Under the pieces are notes generated by a model, which ran no database searches, was not told where the DNA came from, and saw only the letters and a program-made list of their open reading frames with translations. Both the position numbers and the translations under genes were made by a program. A stretch of 47,163 nucleotides of DNA, taken from positions 1-47,163 of the forward strand of contig NZ_JANQIH010000147.1 of NCBI RefSeq assembly GCF_028282265.1, written 5' to 3'. The DNA is from Allomuricauda sp. Lineage in GTDB: Bacteria; Bacteroidota; Bacteroidia; Flavobacteriales; Flavobacteriaceae. Positions 25,694 through 36,250 of this stretch are shown piece by piece. Each line of letters starts with the position of its first letter. Position 1 is the first letter of the stretch.

Positions 25694-26847
25694 ATATATT
25701 CCATAATGATTTCAAGCATATTTTCGATTTCTTCTTGGGTATTATATGCATGCATGCAAAATCGAAGTCGTTCCTCACCTTTCTTCACGGTTGGAGATAA
25801 AATCGGCTTCACGTCAAATCCATGTTCAACAAGATGATTCGATAGTCTCTTAACTTCTTCATTTCCTTCACAAACCATGCAATGAATTGCAGAATCACTG
25901 GGAATAAAGACTTTTTCAAGTTGTTCTTCCTTGATTTTACTTTTGAAAAAATCAATCCTCTGTCGAAGTAGTTCCTGTTTTTTTCTTCCTTCATTTTGTA
26001 AATACTCGTACCCTGAAATTACAACCGCAACGGTATGGGGAGGGAGCCCCGTAGTATAAATAAGGCTTCTGGCAAAATTGACCAGGTAGTCCTTTAGCTT
26101 TTTGCTCCCGAGAACCGCAGCACCGTGAGCGCCCAAAGCTTTTCCAAAAGTAACAACCCTTGCAAAAACTGCCTCTTGAAGGTCTAGTTGCACAACCAGC
26201 CCCTTACCTTCACCAAAAAGTCCAACGGCATGAGCTTCATCAACAACAAGATAAAAGCCGTTTTCGGTGCAAAAGTTTGAAAATTTCATTAAATCAGGTG
26301 AATCTCCATCCATGGAAAAAACCGACTCCGTCACGATGTATACCTGATGGTTTAAACCAAGTTCTAGACCTTTTACGGTTCTTTCTATTTTTTTTTGGAG
26401 GTCAGCAAGATTATTGTGTGCAAATTTGAAGCTCTTTGCCTTACTCATGACAATACCATCACGAATACTGGCATGAACAAGTTCATCAAAGAATATGAAA
26501 TCATCTTTTTGGGGAACACTCGAGAAAAAACCAATGTTCGCATCATATCCCGAATTAAACACCAATGCAGATTCAGAATCGTGGTATTTTGCCAAAAAAG
26601 ATTCTAGAGAATCATAAAGGGCATGGTTACCCGTAAGCAATCGTGAACCTGAAGCCCCATTTTGGTTCAATCCCGCTTTTTCTAAACATTCATCCGCCTG
26701 TGTCTGAATTGCCTTGACCCTTGAAAATCCCAAATAATCGTTGGAGGAAAAGTCAATTAAGTCCCCAGGGATTTTTAGGGTCCTTAGAGCATTTTCTTCC
26801 TCACGCTTTTGAAGTTTTAAATCCAGTTTTTCAGGAAACTTTGGCAT
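25690..26847 (-). CDS. bioF: 8-amino-7-oxononanoate synthase
   Basis: 385 residues, alpha-oxoamine synthase family. The PLP lysine is K236 in VVTFGKALGAHG. DEAHAVG is at 203-209, and the N-terminal block FSSNDYLGFS is at about 33-42. It condenses pimeloyl thioester with alanine. It is the first gene of the bioF-DUF2007-bioD operon. Its ATG is only 4 bases past an exact -7 element, so its transcript may be leaderless or very short-leadered. It is divergent from the GNAT gene across 38 bases. Confidence 0.95.
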   Translation of the reverse strand: MPKFPEKLDLKLQKREEENALRTLKIPGDLIDFSSNDYLGFSRVKAIQTQADECLEKAGLNQNGASGSRLLTGNHALYDSLESFLAKYHDSESALVFNSGYDANIGFFSSVPQKDDFIFFDELVHASIRDGIVMSKAKSFKFAHNNLADLQKKIERTVKGLELGLNHQVYIVTESVFSMDGDSPDLMKFSNFCTENGFYLVVDEAHAVGLFGEGKGLVVQLDLQEAVFARVVTFGKALGAHGAAVLGSKKLKDYLVNFARSLIYTTGLPPHTVAVVISGYEYLQNEGRKKQELLRQRIDFFKSKIKEEQLEKVFIPSDSAIHCMVCEGNEEVKRLSNHLVEHGFDVKPILSPTVKKGEERLRFCMHAYNTQEEIENMLEIIMEYI

Positions 26848-26851
26848 GGTT

Positions 26852-26868
26852 CAAATGTACTATCTTTA
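26852..26868. promoter_or_regulatory. Back-to-back -7 elements between bioF and the GNAT gene
   Basis: On the minus strand TACATTTG (26859-26852) serves bioF and ends 4 bases before its ATG. On the plus strand TATCTTTA (26861-26868) is a one-mismatch element 17 bases before the GNAT ATG. The two elements abut, so the promoters should compete. Confidence 0.45.
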
Positions 26869-26885
26869 TTGAAATAGGACTAGGT

Positions 26886-27416
26886 ATGATCACATACAAA
26901 CAGGCCTCCACAATTGAAGAGCTCAGACAGATTTTGGAGCTTCAGCAAAAGAATCTTCGGAAAAACATCTCTCAAGAGGAAATGCATAACCAAGGTTTTC
27001 TTACCGTAGAACATTCTTTTGAGCTTTTAAGTGAAATGAATGAAGTCTGTGGCCATGTTATTGCAACGGAAAGCGGAAATGTAGTCGGCTATGCGCTTTG
27101 TATGCATCCTAAATTTAAGCTAAGTATCCCCTTGTTACTACCTATGTTTGAAGAAATTGAAAAAGCCTGGAAAGGTCCTTCAAGTTATATGGTGATGGGA
27201 CAAATATGTGTTGCTAAATCTTTTAGGGGAAGGGGAATTTTTCAAGGATTGTATAGCAAAATGAAAGAGGTTTTACCTCCCGGATTTGATTCCATTATAA
27301 CTGAAGTTGACTCTGAAAACAGCAGGTCCATGAGAGCGCATTATGCTGTTGGCTTTAAAGAGCTTAAAACGCACTTTTCTGAGGGAAGGGAATGGCATCT
27401 CATCTATTTACCATAA
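26886..27416 (+). CDS. GNAT-family N-acetyltransferase
   Basis: 176 residues from ATG at 26886; a longer frame upstream would run through bioF and has no gene-like sequence. The acetyl-CoA site is in GQICVAKSFRGRGIFQGLYSK, with the R-G-R-G-I-F loop at about 114-119. VDSENSRSMRAHYAVGFK is the usual motif B end of the fold. The substrate is unknown. The gene stands alone, and its stop codon lies in the A-tract of the atpC terminator. Confidence 0.9.
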   Translation: MITYKQASTIEELRQILELQQKNLRKNISQEEMHNQGFLTVEHSFELLSEMNEVCGHVIATESGNVVGYALCMHPKFKLSIPLLLPMFEEIEKAWKGPSSYMVMGQICVAKSFRGRGIFQGLYSKMKEVLPPGFDSIITEVDSENSRSMRAHYAVGFKELKTHFSEGREWHLIYLP

Positions 27417-27444
27417 AAAAACCGCTCCTTTTAAAAGGGAGCGG
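27415..27444 (-). terminator. Terminator of atpD-atpC (partly bidirectional)
   Basis: CCGCTCC pairs with GGAGCGG around a TTTTAAAAG core. On the minus strand seven T follow directly. On the plus strand a T6 run comes 7 bases later, so it may also end the GNAT transcript. Confidence 0.85.
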
Positions 27445-27469
27445 CTTCAATTTTTTGTCAGTACATAGT

Positions 27470-27748
27470 CTAATCAGCTAGAACTATCACTTTATTATCG
27501 TTCATTTCAACGGTACCACTTATGATAGACAGAACAGTTTCCCCGTTGGCTCCTTTGCTGAACTTATTTTGAAAATCCTCATGGATTTCAATGTTTCCCT
27601 GCACTTTCACTTCACCTTCTTGCAATAGGGAAACGATAGGGGCGTGGTTTTCCAACATTTGAAACTCCCCGTTAACACCTGGTACAGTTACCGATGTTAC
27701 TTCACCTGCAAAAAGCGTCGCTTCTGGAGATACAATTTCTAGATACAT
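27470..27748 (-). CDS. atpC: ATP synthase F1 epsilon subunit, short form
   Basis: 92 residues from ATG at 27748; a TTG at 27769 would add seven residues without resemblance to the family. The N-terminal beta-sandwich is complete (MYLEIVSPEATLFAGEV, GEFQMLENHAPIVSLL). The C-terminal two-helix domain, about 45 residues in E. coli, is absent. That domain inhibits ATP hydrolysis in other bacteria. It follows atpD after 72 bases. Confidence 0.95.
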   Translation of the reverse strand: MYLEIVSPEATLFAGEVTSVTVPGVNGEFQMLENHAPIVSLLQEGEVKVQGNIEIHEDFQNKFSKGANGETVLSIISGTVEMNDNKVIVLAD

Positions 27749-27820
27749 AGTACTACAAGTATTGCGCAATGAGGAGCTAGTCTTGAGTTAAATTCTCAGT
27801 ACTAACCGCTCGTTATTATT

Positions 27821-29368
<1,548 letters not shown>

Positions 29369-29384
29369 TCATTTTTTCCGGCTG

Positions 29385-29392
29385 CAAAGATA
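29385..29392 (-). promoter_or_regulatory. -7 element of atpD-atpC
   Basis: TATCTTTG on the minus strand, exact consensus, 55 bases before the atpD ATG. The -33 region has no TTG. Confidence 0.6.
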
Positions 29393-29441
29393 TAGTATTA
29401 CTTCTATAATGAGAAACGAAAAACTGGCTTTTTTTGACAAG

Positions 29442-29468
29442 AAAAAAGGCGCTGAAAATTTCAGCGCC
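29442..29468 (-). terminator. Terminator of the second TonB receptor gene
   Basis: GGCGCTGAAA and TTTCAGCGCC form a near-perfect palindrome (8-10 bp stem). On the minus strand six T follow. It begins 24 bases after the receptor stop codon. Confidence 0.85.
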
Positions 29469-29492
29469 CTTCTTATTCTGTACAATGTATTT

Positions 29493-32255
29493 TTATGGAT
29501 TAACGGTCCATGACACATAGTAAATGGCACCTATAAGACCCGTACCTACCGCTTGGAAGTACTCGTCTGCCAGAAGGTTTGAGGCTCCCGCCTTAAATAC
29601 GGATTTTATACTGGGAATCGTGTAGTTGATTTGTGCGTCCAATACCGAATACGCAGGAACATCGCCTACGGCAAATGTAGCTTCCCACAAGAAGGCATCG
29701 CTCCACCTATAATTGAAATTGAATCCAAAGTTTTTAAATAACTCCGTATTTCCGAAGGACGCTTTTACCCTATGTTTTGGTGTGTTAAAACTTGTAAGGA
29801 AATCTGGGAATCTTGCCCTATCGAAATCAAAATCCGCATAGGTATAATTAACCCCCAAATCAAAATCCCCCAAGATTTTGGTGTCTACACCAATGGTACC
29901 TCCCCAAGAATCCACATCTTCCTGAAGGTTCGTATAGGTTTGATACACCTGACTATCTCCATTTTGTAAGGCAAGCAGCGAAAGTCCATTATCCCCAGCA
30001 GTACCATAAAACGGCACAATAACATTCAAATTGGTGATAAAGTTGCTGTAACGGTTGACATACCCGCTCAAATCTATGGTGAACTTTCCAATTTGACCTC
30101 GGTAACCAGCTTCAAGAGTTGTAATTTCCTCGGGTTGTACAACTGACGTACTTACCGCTTCCGGCGCACCACTTAATACGGAATTTACGGAGAAGGCATT
30201 TTCGTAAGCAGCGCGGCCAACTATTTCCACTCTAGATTGTCCTATAAGATTCTGACCATCTGGACTGACATCGAAATTTCGTATATCCCTATCCAAGTTA
30301 TCCGGGGCAGAACCTACCAGAATTGCTGTACCTGCGTTCAATCCAATGAATAAGTCTTGTGTGGTCGGGTTTCTAAAACCTTGCTGAGCCGATATTCTTA
30401 TGTTGTGATTTCTATTGGCTCCAGCGGTATAGCCCAAAGCCACTCTTGGAGAGTAGAAACCGTCAAAAAACTCATTTTTATCATAACGAACCGAACCTGT
30501 GAATTTCAACCTGTCATCCAAGAATTTTTTTTGTAGTTGCGCATAGGCACCGAACTCATTGTATGATATGGGCCCATCAAGGTCTGTAAAAATAGTTCCT
30601 TGGGAATTTAACTCATACTCCCTAAAAGAACCACCAATTTGTATATCTGCCCAGTTATTGATTAAATGTGCAATGTTATAATTTCCATTGATATGACGGA
30701 ACTTAGTATTGTCGATGAATCTTGCCCCTGTGGTTAAATCTCCATCAGCAATTACACGATTAAAAGCGTTTTGGAATTCAGGTGTACCTGGAATCAATCG
30801 TCCTGTATCAGCGGCTTGTCGAGCTGCAGCGTGAGCTGCCACAGAAGCATCTTCACGGGAAAGGCCTCCTTGCTGAATGCCTCCTAAAAACGCAGGAATA
30901 TATGTTGCTGCATAATCTGTGAACCATTGTGTGTCAGATTTCCAGCTTCTGTTAACATTTATGGCCGCAAAACGGGTGTCATACGAATCCCCTGCATTCT
31001 CAGAGACAATATATCCTCTCAAGAAGAAATTGTCATTTCTAAATTCCAATTTGTGCTGTTGAAGGTTGAAGTTTCGCACCGCATAGCGGTTGGCGCCTTG
31101 ATAAACCGTATTACCACGTCCAACACGACCTTGATAAATAATCTCAAAGTCATCTGCGAAAGGCCTATAATACACCGAGAAGTCTGTTTTTACACTTTCG
31201 GCATTATAGTTCACCAACTCACTTTCCTGATAACCTGTTCTTGATACCTCTGCAGAACCTACGGTCCCTGTTGGGAGACCAGCAGCGGAATCAAAATTTA
31301 AGATTGTACTTACCTCATCACCATATACATTCAGTCCATCATATGCCGGATTGGTTCTATCTGCTCCCGGCAGATTTATATCATCCGTCCTATTCGCATG
31401 CCAGTCTTCTCCACTAAGAAAAGAAAGATTAGCTTTTACAGCTAGTTTATCGCTGAACGCATGGGCTGCACGAATTCCTAGGTCATAATAAGGATTGTCC
31501 CCTGCTACTTCCTGGGATGTAATCCCTGTTTTTGCATAAGCGCTTATTCCTTGAAAATCAAATGGGCTCTTACTCTGCATGAACAGAATACCGTTAAAGG
31601 CACCTGCTCCATATAATGCTGATGAAGCTCCTGGTAAGATTTCAATACTTTGAACTTCCAACTCGGACATCCCCACAAGATTTCCCAAAACAAAGTTCAA
31701 ACCTGGGGCAGAGTTATCCATACCGTCCACCAACTGCAAAAATCTAGTGTTGGCAAAGGTGGCAAAACCTCTGGTGTTTATGGATTGAAAAGTTAAACTG
31801 TTCGTATTGATATCAACTCCTTTTAAATTTTGAAGACCTCCGTAAAAAGATTCCGCCGTGGTATTCTGAATATCTTTTAGTCCATACCGTTCTACGGAAA
31901 CCGGTGATTCAAAAATTCGTTCCGGTGTTCTCGAGGCAGATATTACAATCTCATCCAAAATCGTTGAAGTTTCGGAGAGCGTAATCGTTAAGTTTTGATT
32001 GTTGGAAGTTACATCCGTGATAGCTTCTGAATATCCAACGCTCGTTATGCGAAGCTGGAAAGGAGGTTGTTCCGAAGTGTTGAAGGTAAAGTTTCCGTCA
32101 AAATCCGTAGTGGTTCCTTCTGCTTTCCCAATCAGTACCACATTGGCACCAATGACCGGTTCATTGTTCTCATCAACTACTTTTCCACTCACTGTTGTCT
32201 GGGCATGCAGGGCAGCTCCCATCAACATGAGGGAAAGGAATATTAGTCTTCTCAT
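29493..32255 (-). CDS. TonB-dependent outer-membrane receptor
   Basis: 920 residues, complete. The signal peptide ends at GAALHAQ (about 19). A carboxypeptidase-regulatory-like domain is at about 20-105 (SGKVVDENNEPVIGANVVL), the plug at about 110-235 (VQSIEILPGASSALYGAGAFNG), and the barrel runs to the end. The last residues are SWTVNP; most barrels end in an aromatic residue. No SusD-like gene is adjacent, so it is not a classic polysaccharide-utilisation pair. The ligand is unknown. The promoter region holds two strong dyads, and glmS lies upstream on the same strand behind its own terminator. Confidence 0.95.
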   Translation of the reverse strand: MRRLIFLSLMLMGAALHAQTTVSGKVVDENNEPVIGANVVLIGKAEGTTTDFDGNFTFNTSEQPPFQLRITSVGYSEAITDVTSNNQNLTITLSETSTILDEIVISASRTPERIFESPVSVERYGLKDIQNTTAESFYGGLQNLKGVDINTNSLTFQSINTRGFATFANTRFLQLVDGMDNSAPGLNFVLGNLVGMSELEVQSIEILPGASSALYGAGAFNGILFMQSKSPFDFQGISAYAKTGITSQEVAGDNPYYDLGIRAAHAFSDKLAVKANLSFLSGEDWHANRTDDINLPGADRTNPAYDGLNVYGDEVSTILNFDSAAGLPTGTVGSAEVSRTGYQESELVNYNAESVKTDFSVYYRPFADDFEIIYQGRVGRGNTVYQGANRYAVRNFNLQQHKLEFRNDNFFLRGYIVSENAGDSYDTRFAAINVNRSWKSDTQWFTDYAATYIPAFLGGIQQGGLSREDASVAAHAAARQAADTGRLIPGTPEFQNAFNRVIADGDLTTGARFIDNTKFRHINGNYNIAHLINNWADIQIGGSFREYELNSQGTIFTDLDGPISYNEFGAYAQLQKKFLDDRLKFTGSVRYDKNEFFDGFYSPRVALGYTAGANRNHNIRISAQQGFRNPTTQDLFIGLNAGTAILVGSAPDNLDRDIRNFDVSPDGQNLIGQSRVEIVGRAAYENAFSVNSVLSGAPEAVSTSVVQPEEITTLEAGYRGQIGKFTIDLSGYVNRYSNFITNLNVIVPFYGTAGDNGLSLLALQNGDSQVYQTYTNLQEDVDSWGGTIGVDTKILGDFDLGVNYTYADFDFDRARFPDFLTSFNTPKHRVKASFGNTELFKNFGFNFNYRWSDAFLWEATFAVGDVPAYSVLDAQINYTIPSIKSVFKAGASNLLADEYFQAVGTGLIGAIYYVSWTVNP

Positions 32256-32328
32256 TAGGTATTAATTTGAGTTAAATTAGTTTTAAGAATACGTAAAGTA
32301 TTAGAAGCGGAAGATACATTTTTTTTCA

Positions 32329-32349
32329 TTCGATTTCCATAAAATCGAA
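32329..32349. promoter_or_regulatory. Dyad upstream of the second TonB receptor
   Basis: TTCGATTT and AAATCGAA form a perfect 8-bp inverted repeat around CCATA, 74 bases upstream of the receptor ATG. It could be a protein-binding site or a leader hairpin. Confidence 0.4.
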
Positions 32350-32353
32350 AAAA

Positions 32354-32369
32354 ATTATGCATGCATAAT
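32354..32369. promoter_or_regulatory. 16-bp perfect palindrome upstream of the second TonB receptor
   Basis: ATTATGCATGCATAAT is a gapless palindrome 5 bases from the neighbouring dyad and about 100 bases upstream of the receptor ATG. It is a candidate operator; the binding protein is unknown. Confidence 0.45.
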
Positions 32370-32411
32370 ACTTTATTGCCAAAAAAAATGCCATTTAGAT
32401 GCTGTTTTAAC

Positions 32412-32440
32412 AAAAAAGGCATCGAAATCGATGCCTTTTT
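32412..32440 (-). terminator. Terminator of glmS (bidirectional form)
   Basis: GGCATCGA pairs with TCGATGCC, flanked by A6 and T5, giving a stem of about 12 bp with a T-tract on either strand. It lies 24 bases after the glmS stop codon. Confidence 0.85.
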
Positions 32441-32463
32441 CATATTTTATTGATTAAACCAAG

Positions 32464-34311
32464 TCACTCTACGGTAACTGATTTTGCCAAGTTTCTCGGT
32501 TGGTCCACATTACATCCACGCATCACCGCAATATGATAGGAAAGTAGTTGCAAGGGAATTGTGGTCAATAAGGGTGTTAGGCACTCTTTGGTTTCGGGCA
32601 CCTCCACTACATGATCTGCCAATTCCTTCACGGTAACGTCTCCTTCGGTAACTACAGCAATTATTTGTCCACTGCGTGATTTTATTTCTTGGATATTGCT
32701 TACGACTTTTTCATAGTGTCCTTTTTTAGTGGCGATCACGATAACGGGCATCTGCTCATCTATAAGGGCTATGGGACCATGTTTCATCTCCGCAGCAGGA
32801 TAACCCTCAGCGTGTATATAACTGATTTCCTTTAGTTTCAATGCCCCTTCCAACGCAACGGGAAAGTTATAGCCTCGTCCCAAATACAGACAGTTTGTAG
32901 AATCTTTATATACATCTGAAATATGGGCCACTAGATCATTGGACTCCAAGGTTCTTTCCACTTTTGCTGGGATTCCCTCTAGTTCTGTCAAAATCTCGTG
33001 AAACTTAGAGGCTGAGAAAATACCTTTCTCATTGGCCAGTTTAAGGGCAATAAGTGTAAGCACTGTAATCTGTGTGGTAAACGCCTTGGTAGACGCAACA
33101 CCAATTTCAGGTCCTGCGTGTGTATAGGCTCCGGCATGGGTTTCGCGAGCAATGGAAGACCCCACGACATTACATACCCCAAATACAAAGGCTCCTTTTT
33201 CCTTTGCCAATTTTATAGCCGCCAGTGTATCAGCTGTTTCTCCTGATTGCGAAATTGCGATCAACACATCGTTTTCGGTGATTACCGGGTTCCGATACCG
33301 GAACTCTGAAGCATATTCAACCTCCACAGGAATTCTTGCTAAGTCCTCAAAAATATACTCCGCCACCAAGCCAGCGTGCCAAGATGTTCCACATGCCACT
33401 ACAATTATTCTGTTAGCGTTAAGGAATTTTTCAAGATTCTGGTCAATTCCGGCCATTCTGATAATTCCTTCGTTTGCCAACAATCTACCTCGATAGGTAT
33501 CTAGTATAGCCCGAGGTTGTTCGTAGATTTCCTTAAGCATAAAATGCTCATATCCACCCTTTTCGATTTCTTCAAGATTCAGTTGAAGTTCTAAAATGTT
33601 GGGGTAAGCTATGGCATCATCCTTTATTTTTCTGAGTTTGATTTCCTTACCAAGACGAACAATTGCCATTTCTTCATCTTCAAGATATACCGCATTATTG
33701 GTGTATTCAATGAAGGGTGAGGCATCAGAAGCAATGAAATACTCGTTTTCCCCTATTCCTATAGCCAAGGGACTCCCTAATTTCGCGACCACTATTTCAT
33801 CGGGCTTGGTGCGGTCGAAAACGGCAATTGCATAAGCCCCAACAACCTGATTAAGCGCAAGTTGAACGGCTTTTCCAAGTTTAACCTGCTCTTTATCCTT
33901 TACTTCTTCAATAAGGTTGACCAACACTTCGGTATCCGTATCGGTCTTAAATTCGTATCCTCTTTTTTGTAATGCTTTTTTTATGGATTCATAATTCTCT
34001 ATGATTCCATTATGAATAATCACTAAGTTCCCCGAATTGGAATAATGGGGGTGGGAGTTTGTATCATTTGGTACACCGTGCGTAGCCCAACGGGTATGAC
34101 CAAGACCTAAGGAGCCTTCGATATTATCTGCAGACTCTGCCTTCTTCCTTAAATCATCAACCTTTCCTTTGGTTTTTGAAACCTGAATATCTCCATCATT
34201 GAACAACGCTATACCTGCGCTATCGTAGCCCCTATACTCAAGTCTTTGTAGACCTTTAATTATAATCGGGTAGGCTTCTCTATGGCCTATGTACCCAACA
34301 ATTCCACACAT
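32464..34311 (-). CDS. glmS: Glutamine-fructose-6-phosphate aminotransferase (isomerising)
   Basis: 615 residues. The nucleophile Cys2 in MCGIVGYIG starts an Ntn-type glutaminase domain (about 1-240). Two SIS domains follow (about 290-430 and 460-600; ISQSGETADTLAAIKLAKEK in part). The C-terminus NLAKSVTVE matches the family end. It makes glucosamine-6-phosphate, the first step to UDP-GlcNAc for peptidoglycan and lipid A. The leader is only 33 bases from the -7 element to the ATG, with no room for a glmS ribozyme. Confidence 0.98.
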   Translation of the reverse strand: MCGIVGYIGHREAYPIIIKGLQRLEYRGYDSAGIALFNDGDIQVSKTKGKVDDLRKKAESADNIEGSLGLGHTRWATHGVPNDTNSHPHYSNSGNLVIIHNGIIENYESIKKALQKRGYEFKTDTDTEVLVNLIEEVKDKEQVKLGKAVQLALNQVVGAYAIAVFDRTKPDEIVVAKLGSPLAIGIGENEYFIASDASPFIEYTNNAVYLEDEEMAIVRLGKEIKLRKIKDDAIAYPNILELQLNLEEIEKGGYEHFMLKEIYEQPRAILDTYRGRLLANEGIIRMAGIDQNLEKFLNANRIIVVACGTSWHAGLVAEYIFEDLARIPVEVEYASEFRYRNPVITENDVLIAISQSGETADTLAAIKLAKEKGAFVFGVCNVVGSSIARETHAGAYTHAGPEIGVASTKAFTTQITVLTLIALKLANEKGIFSASKFHEILTELEGIPAKVERTLESNDLVAHISDVYKDSTNCLYLGRGYNFPVALEGALKLKEISYIHAEGYPAAEMKHGPIALIDEQMPVIVIATKKGHYEKVVSNIQEIKSRSGQIIAVVTEGDVTVKELADHVVEVPETKECLTPLLTTIPLQLLSYHIAVMRGCNVDQPRNLAKSVTVE

Positions 34312-34343
34312 ACATTGAAATTTGAAGATTAGTGTTCGCTGCG

Positions 34344-34351
34344 CAAATTTA
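34344..34351 (-). promoter_or_regulatory. -7 element of glmS
   Basis: TAAATTTG on the minus strand, exact consensus, 32 bases before the glmS ATG. Confidence 0.55.
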
Positions 34352-34415
34352 ATTCTATTCCCTTAAGTCGCAGTGCCTTTCTGTTCTAAAACGCAAAAAA
34401 TCTATGAAAGGTATA

Positions 34416-36245
34416 TCAATTTGCTTCTGTGTAGAAGATTTCGAGTTTTAGCCTTTTATCTTCGTTGGAAGCATCCACGTTACTACCAAAAAGTATGGTG
34501 CCAAGAGGATTTACGGTTGACATTAATGGAACATCGACCTCCTCCATGCTTGTACCCATGCCTTCAGCCACCCTTGGGTCTCCGATATTTGAAGAAACGG
34601 CAAGCCTTAACTTTGCGTTGGCAGAATCCCTAACGATAATATTACTAATATGGTCCGTAATTCTTACGGTATACTTTATACCATTATCGCCTTCTTTTTC
34701 CAAAATACCATCATAGTCCAATAAGATGCCCAATGGTTCATCTATAACACTGTTATCATTAAGAAAATTATAGATAGGATTATTGGTTTCAGCATTGTAC
34801 AAATATAATCTTGGTGGTTCTATGGTGCCATTTACCATGTCCAAAGCGCTCCTATCCACATAAAAAACCAAATTCGCTTCATTAATAATCCAATTGTTAG
34901 ATCTAATCTGCTCTATGAATTCTTGACCCCGTCCTGCGGTTTCTTCCTGTTCTCCAAACAATCGTATCTCAGCAAAAGCTCCCGACCCTCCTTTAAGATA
35001 AATCCGTGAAGCGTTATCAGAACTATCAAAAGCGTTGATGATATCATTAGGAAAAGGATCATCAACAAAGGTGTTGACTGCATTCCCAATAGTTCCAAAG
35101 TTGGTATTCTGAACGAGACTCAGAATAAAGTCCCGTTCTTCTGTTTCCAAAGTTTCATCAACCAAATCATAGTCTTGATACGTATAGGTAATGGTTATCT
35201 GTGCCTGGGTCAAATCAAAAAGAAACATCAAATCCTCCATATCGGTTCCAAAGATTTGTATGCCCCTAAAGAACTCCGAAAAGTTTGCCTGGCTGAGGAG
35301 CTCAGGTTCTCCCTCTTTATCCAAAATATTGGTCTGAAAAAAAGCATTATCCAAAGGGATCCGAAGTCCAGGATTCAAACGATTCTCCAATTGTTCCGAT
35401 TCATCAACATCCTCTGTGTCAGGATCATCTTCTTGAAAAAACAACAGTTCTTCATCATCGATGGTCACTTCACCTTCAAACAAGGTCTCACCGCGAAAAC
35501 TAGAAAAATCCTGATTGGAAAAATACTCTTGTCTTTCTTCAAAATTCGTGTTTGGATCTAAATCCCGAAGAAAAAATGTTGAAGTGGTCACCGTTAAATT
35601 GAATGCTGACTGACGATTCCCAAAAATACTGTCGAGAATAAATCTTCTCGGAAAAGTATTTGGGACAAAATCATCTCCAGTTCCATCTTCATTTGGGTCT
35701 AAAGGATTTGATCCTGCAATGCGCTCCTCGTTATCGGTAGCACCGTCTCCATCTGAATCTGAATTCGGGTCATTGGGATCCGCATCAAATTCGTCTTCAA
35801 CGGTATCACCATCACTATCCCTTAACGATGAAGGAGGTAATTGAAAGGGAATGTACAAAAAAACCTCGCTTACAGTTTCCTCCTCTGGATTGGTTGAAGG
35901 TTGGTCATCCGTTTCTGACGTATCCTCTGTTGCCTGAGACAAGTCACCAAAGTTAGGACGGCCTGCTCCTCCCGGAAGGGTAACCTGAGAGACTATACTG
36001 GCCACTCTTTTGCCATAAACGGGATCATTGTAAACACCCAACTGGTAAAGGGGTAGTCGGTTTGTTTGCACAGCACTGATTCCTGCATTGAATGCAAAAA
36101 CATCATAAACTTCCTTTCCTGTATTAAAAGGTTCTCCTCCTATGACCCCATCACCTAAAGTACGTAGGTCTTCCTCACACGACATTAAAGTGGCAAACAA
36201 CATCAAAGCCAAGGCCAAAGCCTTTATGCCCCTAAATAAACTCAT
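34416..36245 (-). CDS. DUF4270 lipoprotein with thrombospondin type-3-like insert
   Basis: 609 residues. The lipobox LMSC puts the lipid-bearing Cys at about 23. The body is beta-rich and fits DUF4270, a Bacteroidota family of unknown function ([16 protein letters not shown] after the Cys). Residues about 143-191 are an insert of Asp-rich repeats such as [19 protein letters not shown] and [13 protein letters not shown], the calcium-binding type-3 pattern. The protein is strongly acidic. It ends 5 bases before the GT5-like gene's stop on the same strand, so they form an operon. It is probably exposed at the envelope. Confidence 0.85.
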   Translation of the reverse strand: MSLFRGIKALALALMLFATLMSCEEDLRTLGDGVIGGEPFNTGKEVYDVFAFNAGISAVQTNRLPLYQLGVYNDPVYGKRVASIVSQVTLPGGAGRPNFGDLSQATEDTSETDDQPSTNPEEETVSEVFLYIPFQLPPSSLRDSDGDTVEDEFDADPNDPNSDSDGDGATDNEERIAGSNPLDPNEDGTGDDFVPNTFPRRFILDSIFGNRQSAFNLTVTTSTFFLRDLDPNTNFEERQEYFSNQDFSSFRGETLFEGEVTIDDEELLFFQEDDPDTEDVDESEQLENRLNPGLRIPLDNAFFQTNILDKEGEPELLSQANFSEFFRGIQIFGTDMEDLMFLFDLTQAQITITYTYQDYDLVDETLETEERDFILSLVQNTNFGTIGNAVNTFVDDPFPNDIINAFDSSDNASRIYLKGGSGAFAEIRLFGEQEETAGRGQEFIEQIRSNNWIINEANLVFYVDRSALDMVNGTIEPPRLYLYNAETNNPIYNFLNDNSVIDEPLGILLDYDGILEKEGDNGIKYTVRITDHISNIIVRDSANAKLRLAVSSNIGDPRVAEGMGTSMEEVDVPLMSTVNPLGTILFGSNVDASNEDKRLKLEIFYTEAN

Positions 36246-36250
36246 TCAAT

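Noticed and set aside
25744-25760. ATGCATGCATGC-like palindrome resembling the site at 32354
   Set aside because: It lies within the bioF coding sequence, where it encodes the conserved Met-His-Ala-Tyr-Asn segment, so coding constraint explains it.
26721-26885. Upstream extension of the GNAT gene into bioF
   Set aside because: It would overlap bioF extensively and cross the promoter region; the ATG at 26886 begins directly with the family fold.
34312-34351. glmS ribozyme or riboswitch
   Set aside because: The expected transcript leader is only about 25-30 bases, too short for the ribozyme, and no such fold is visible.
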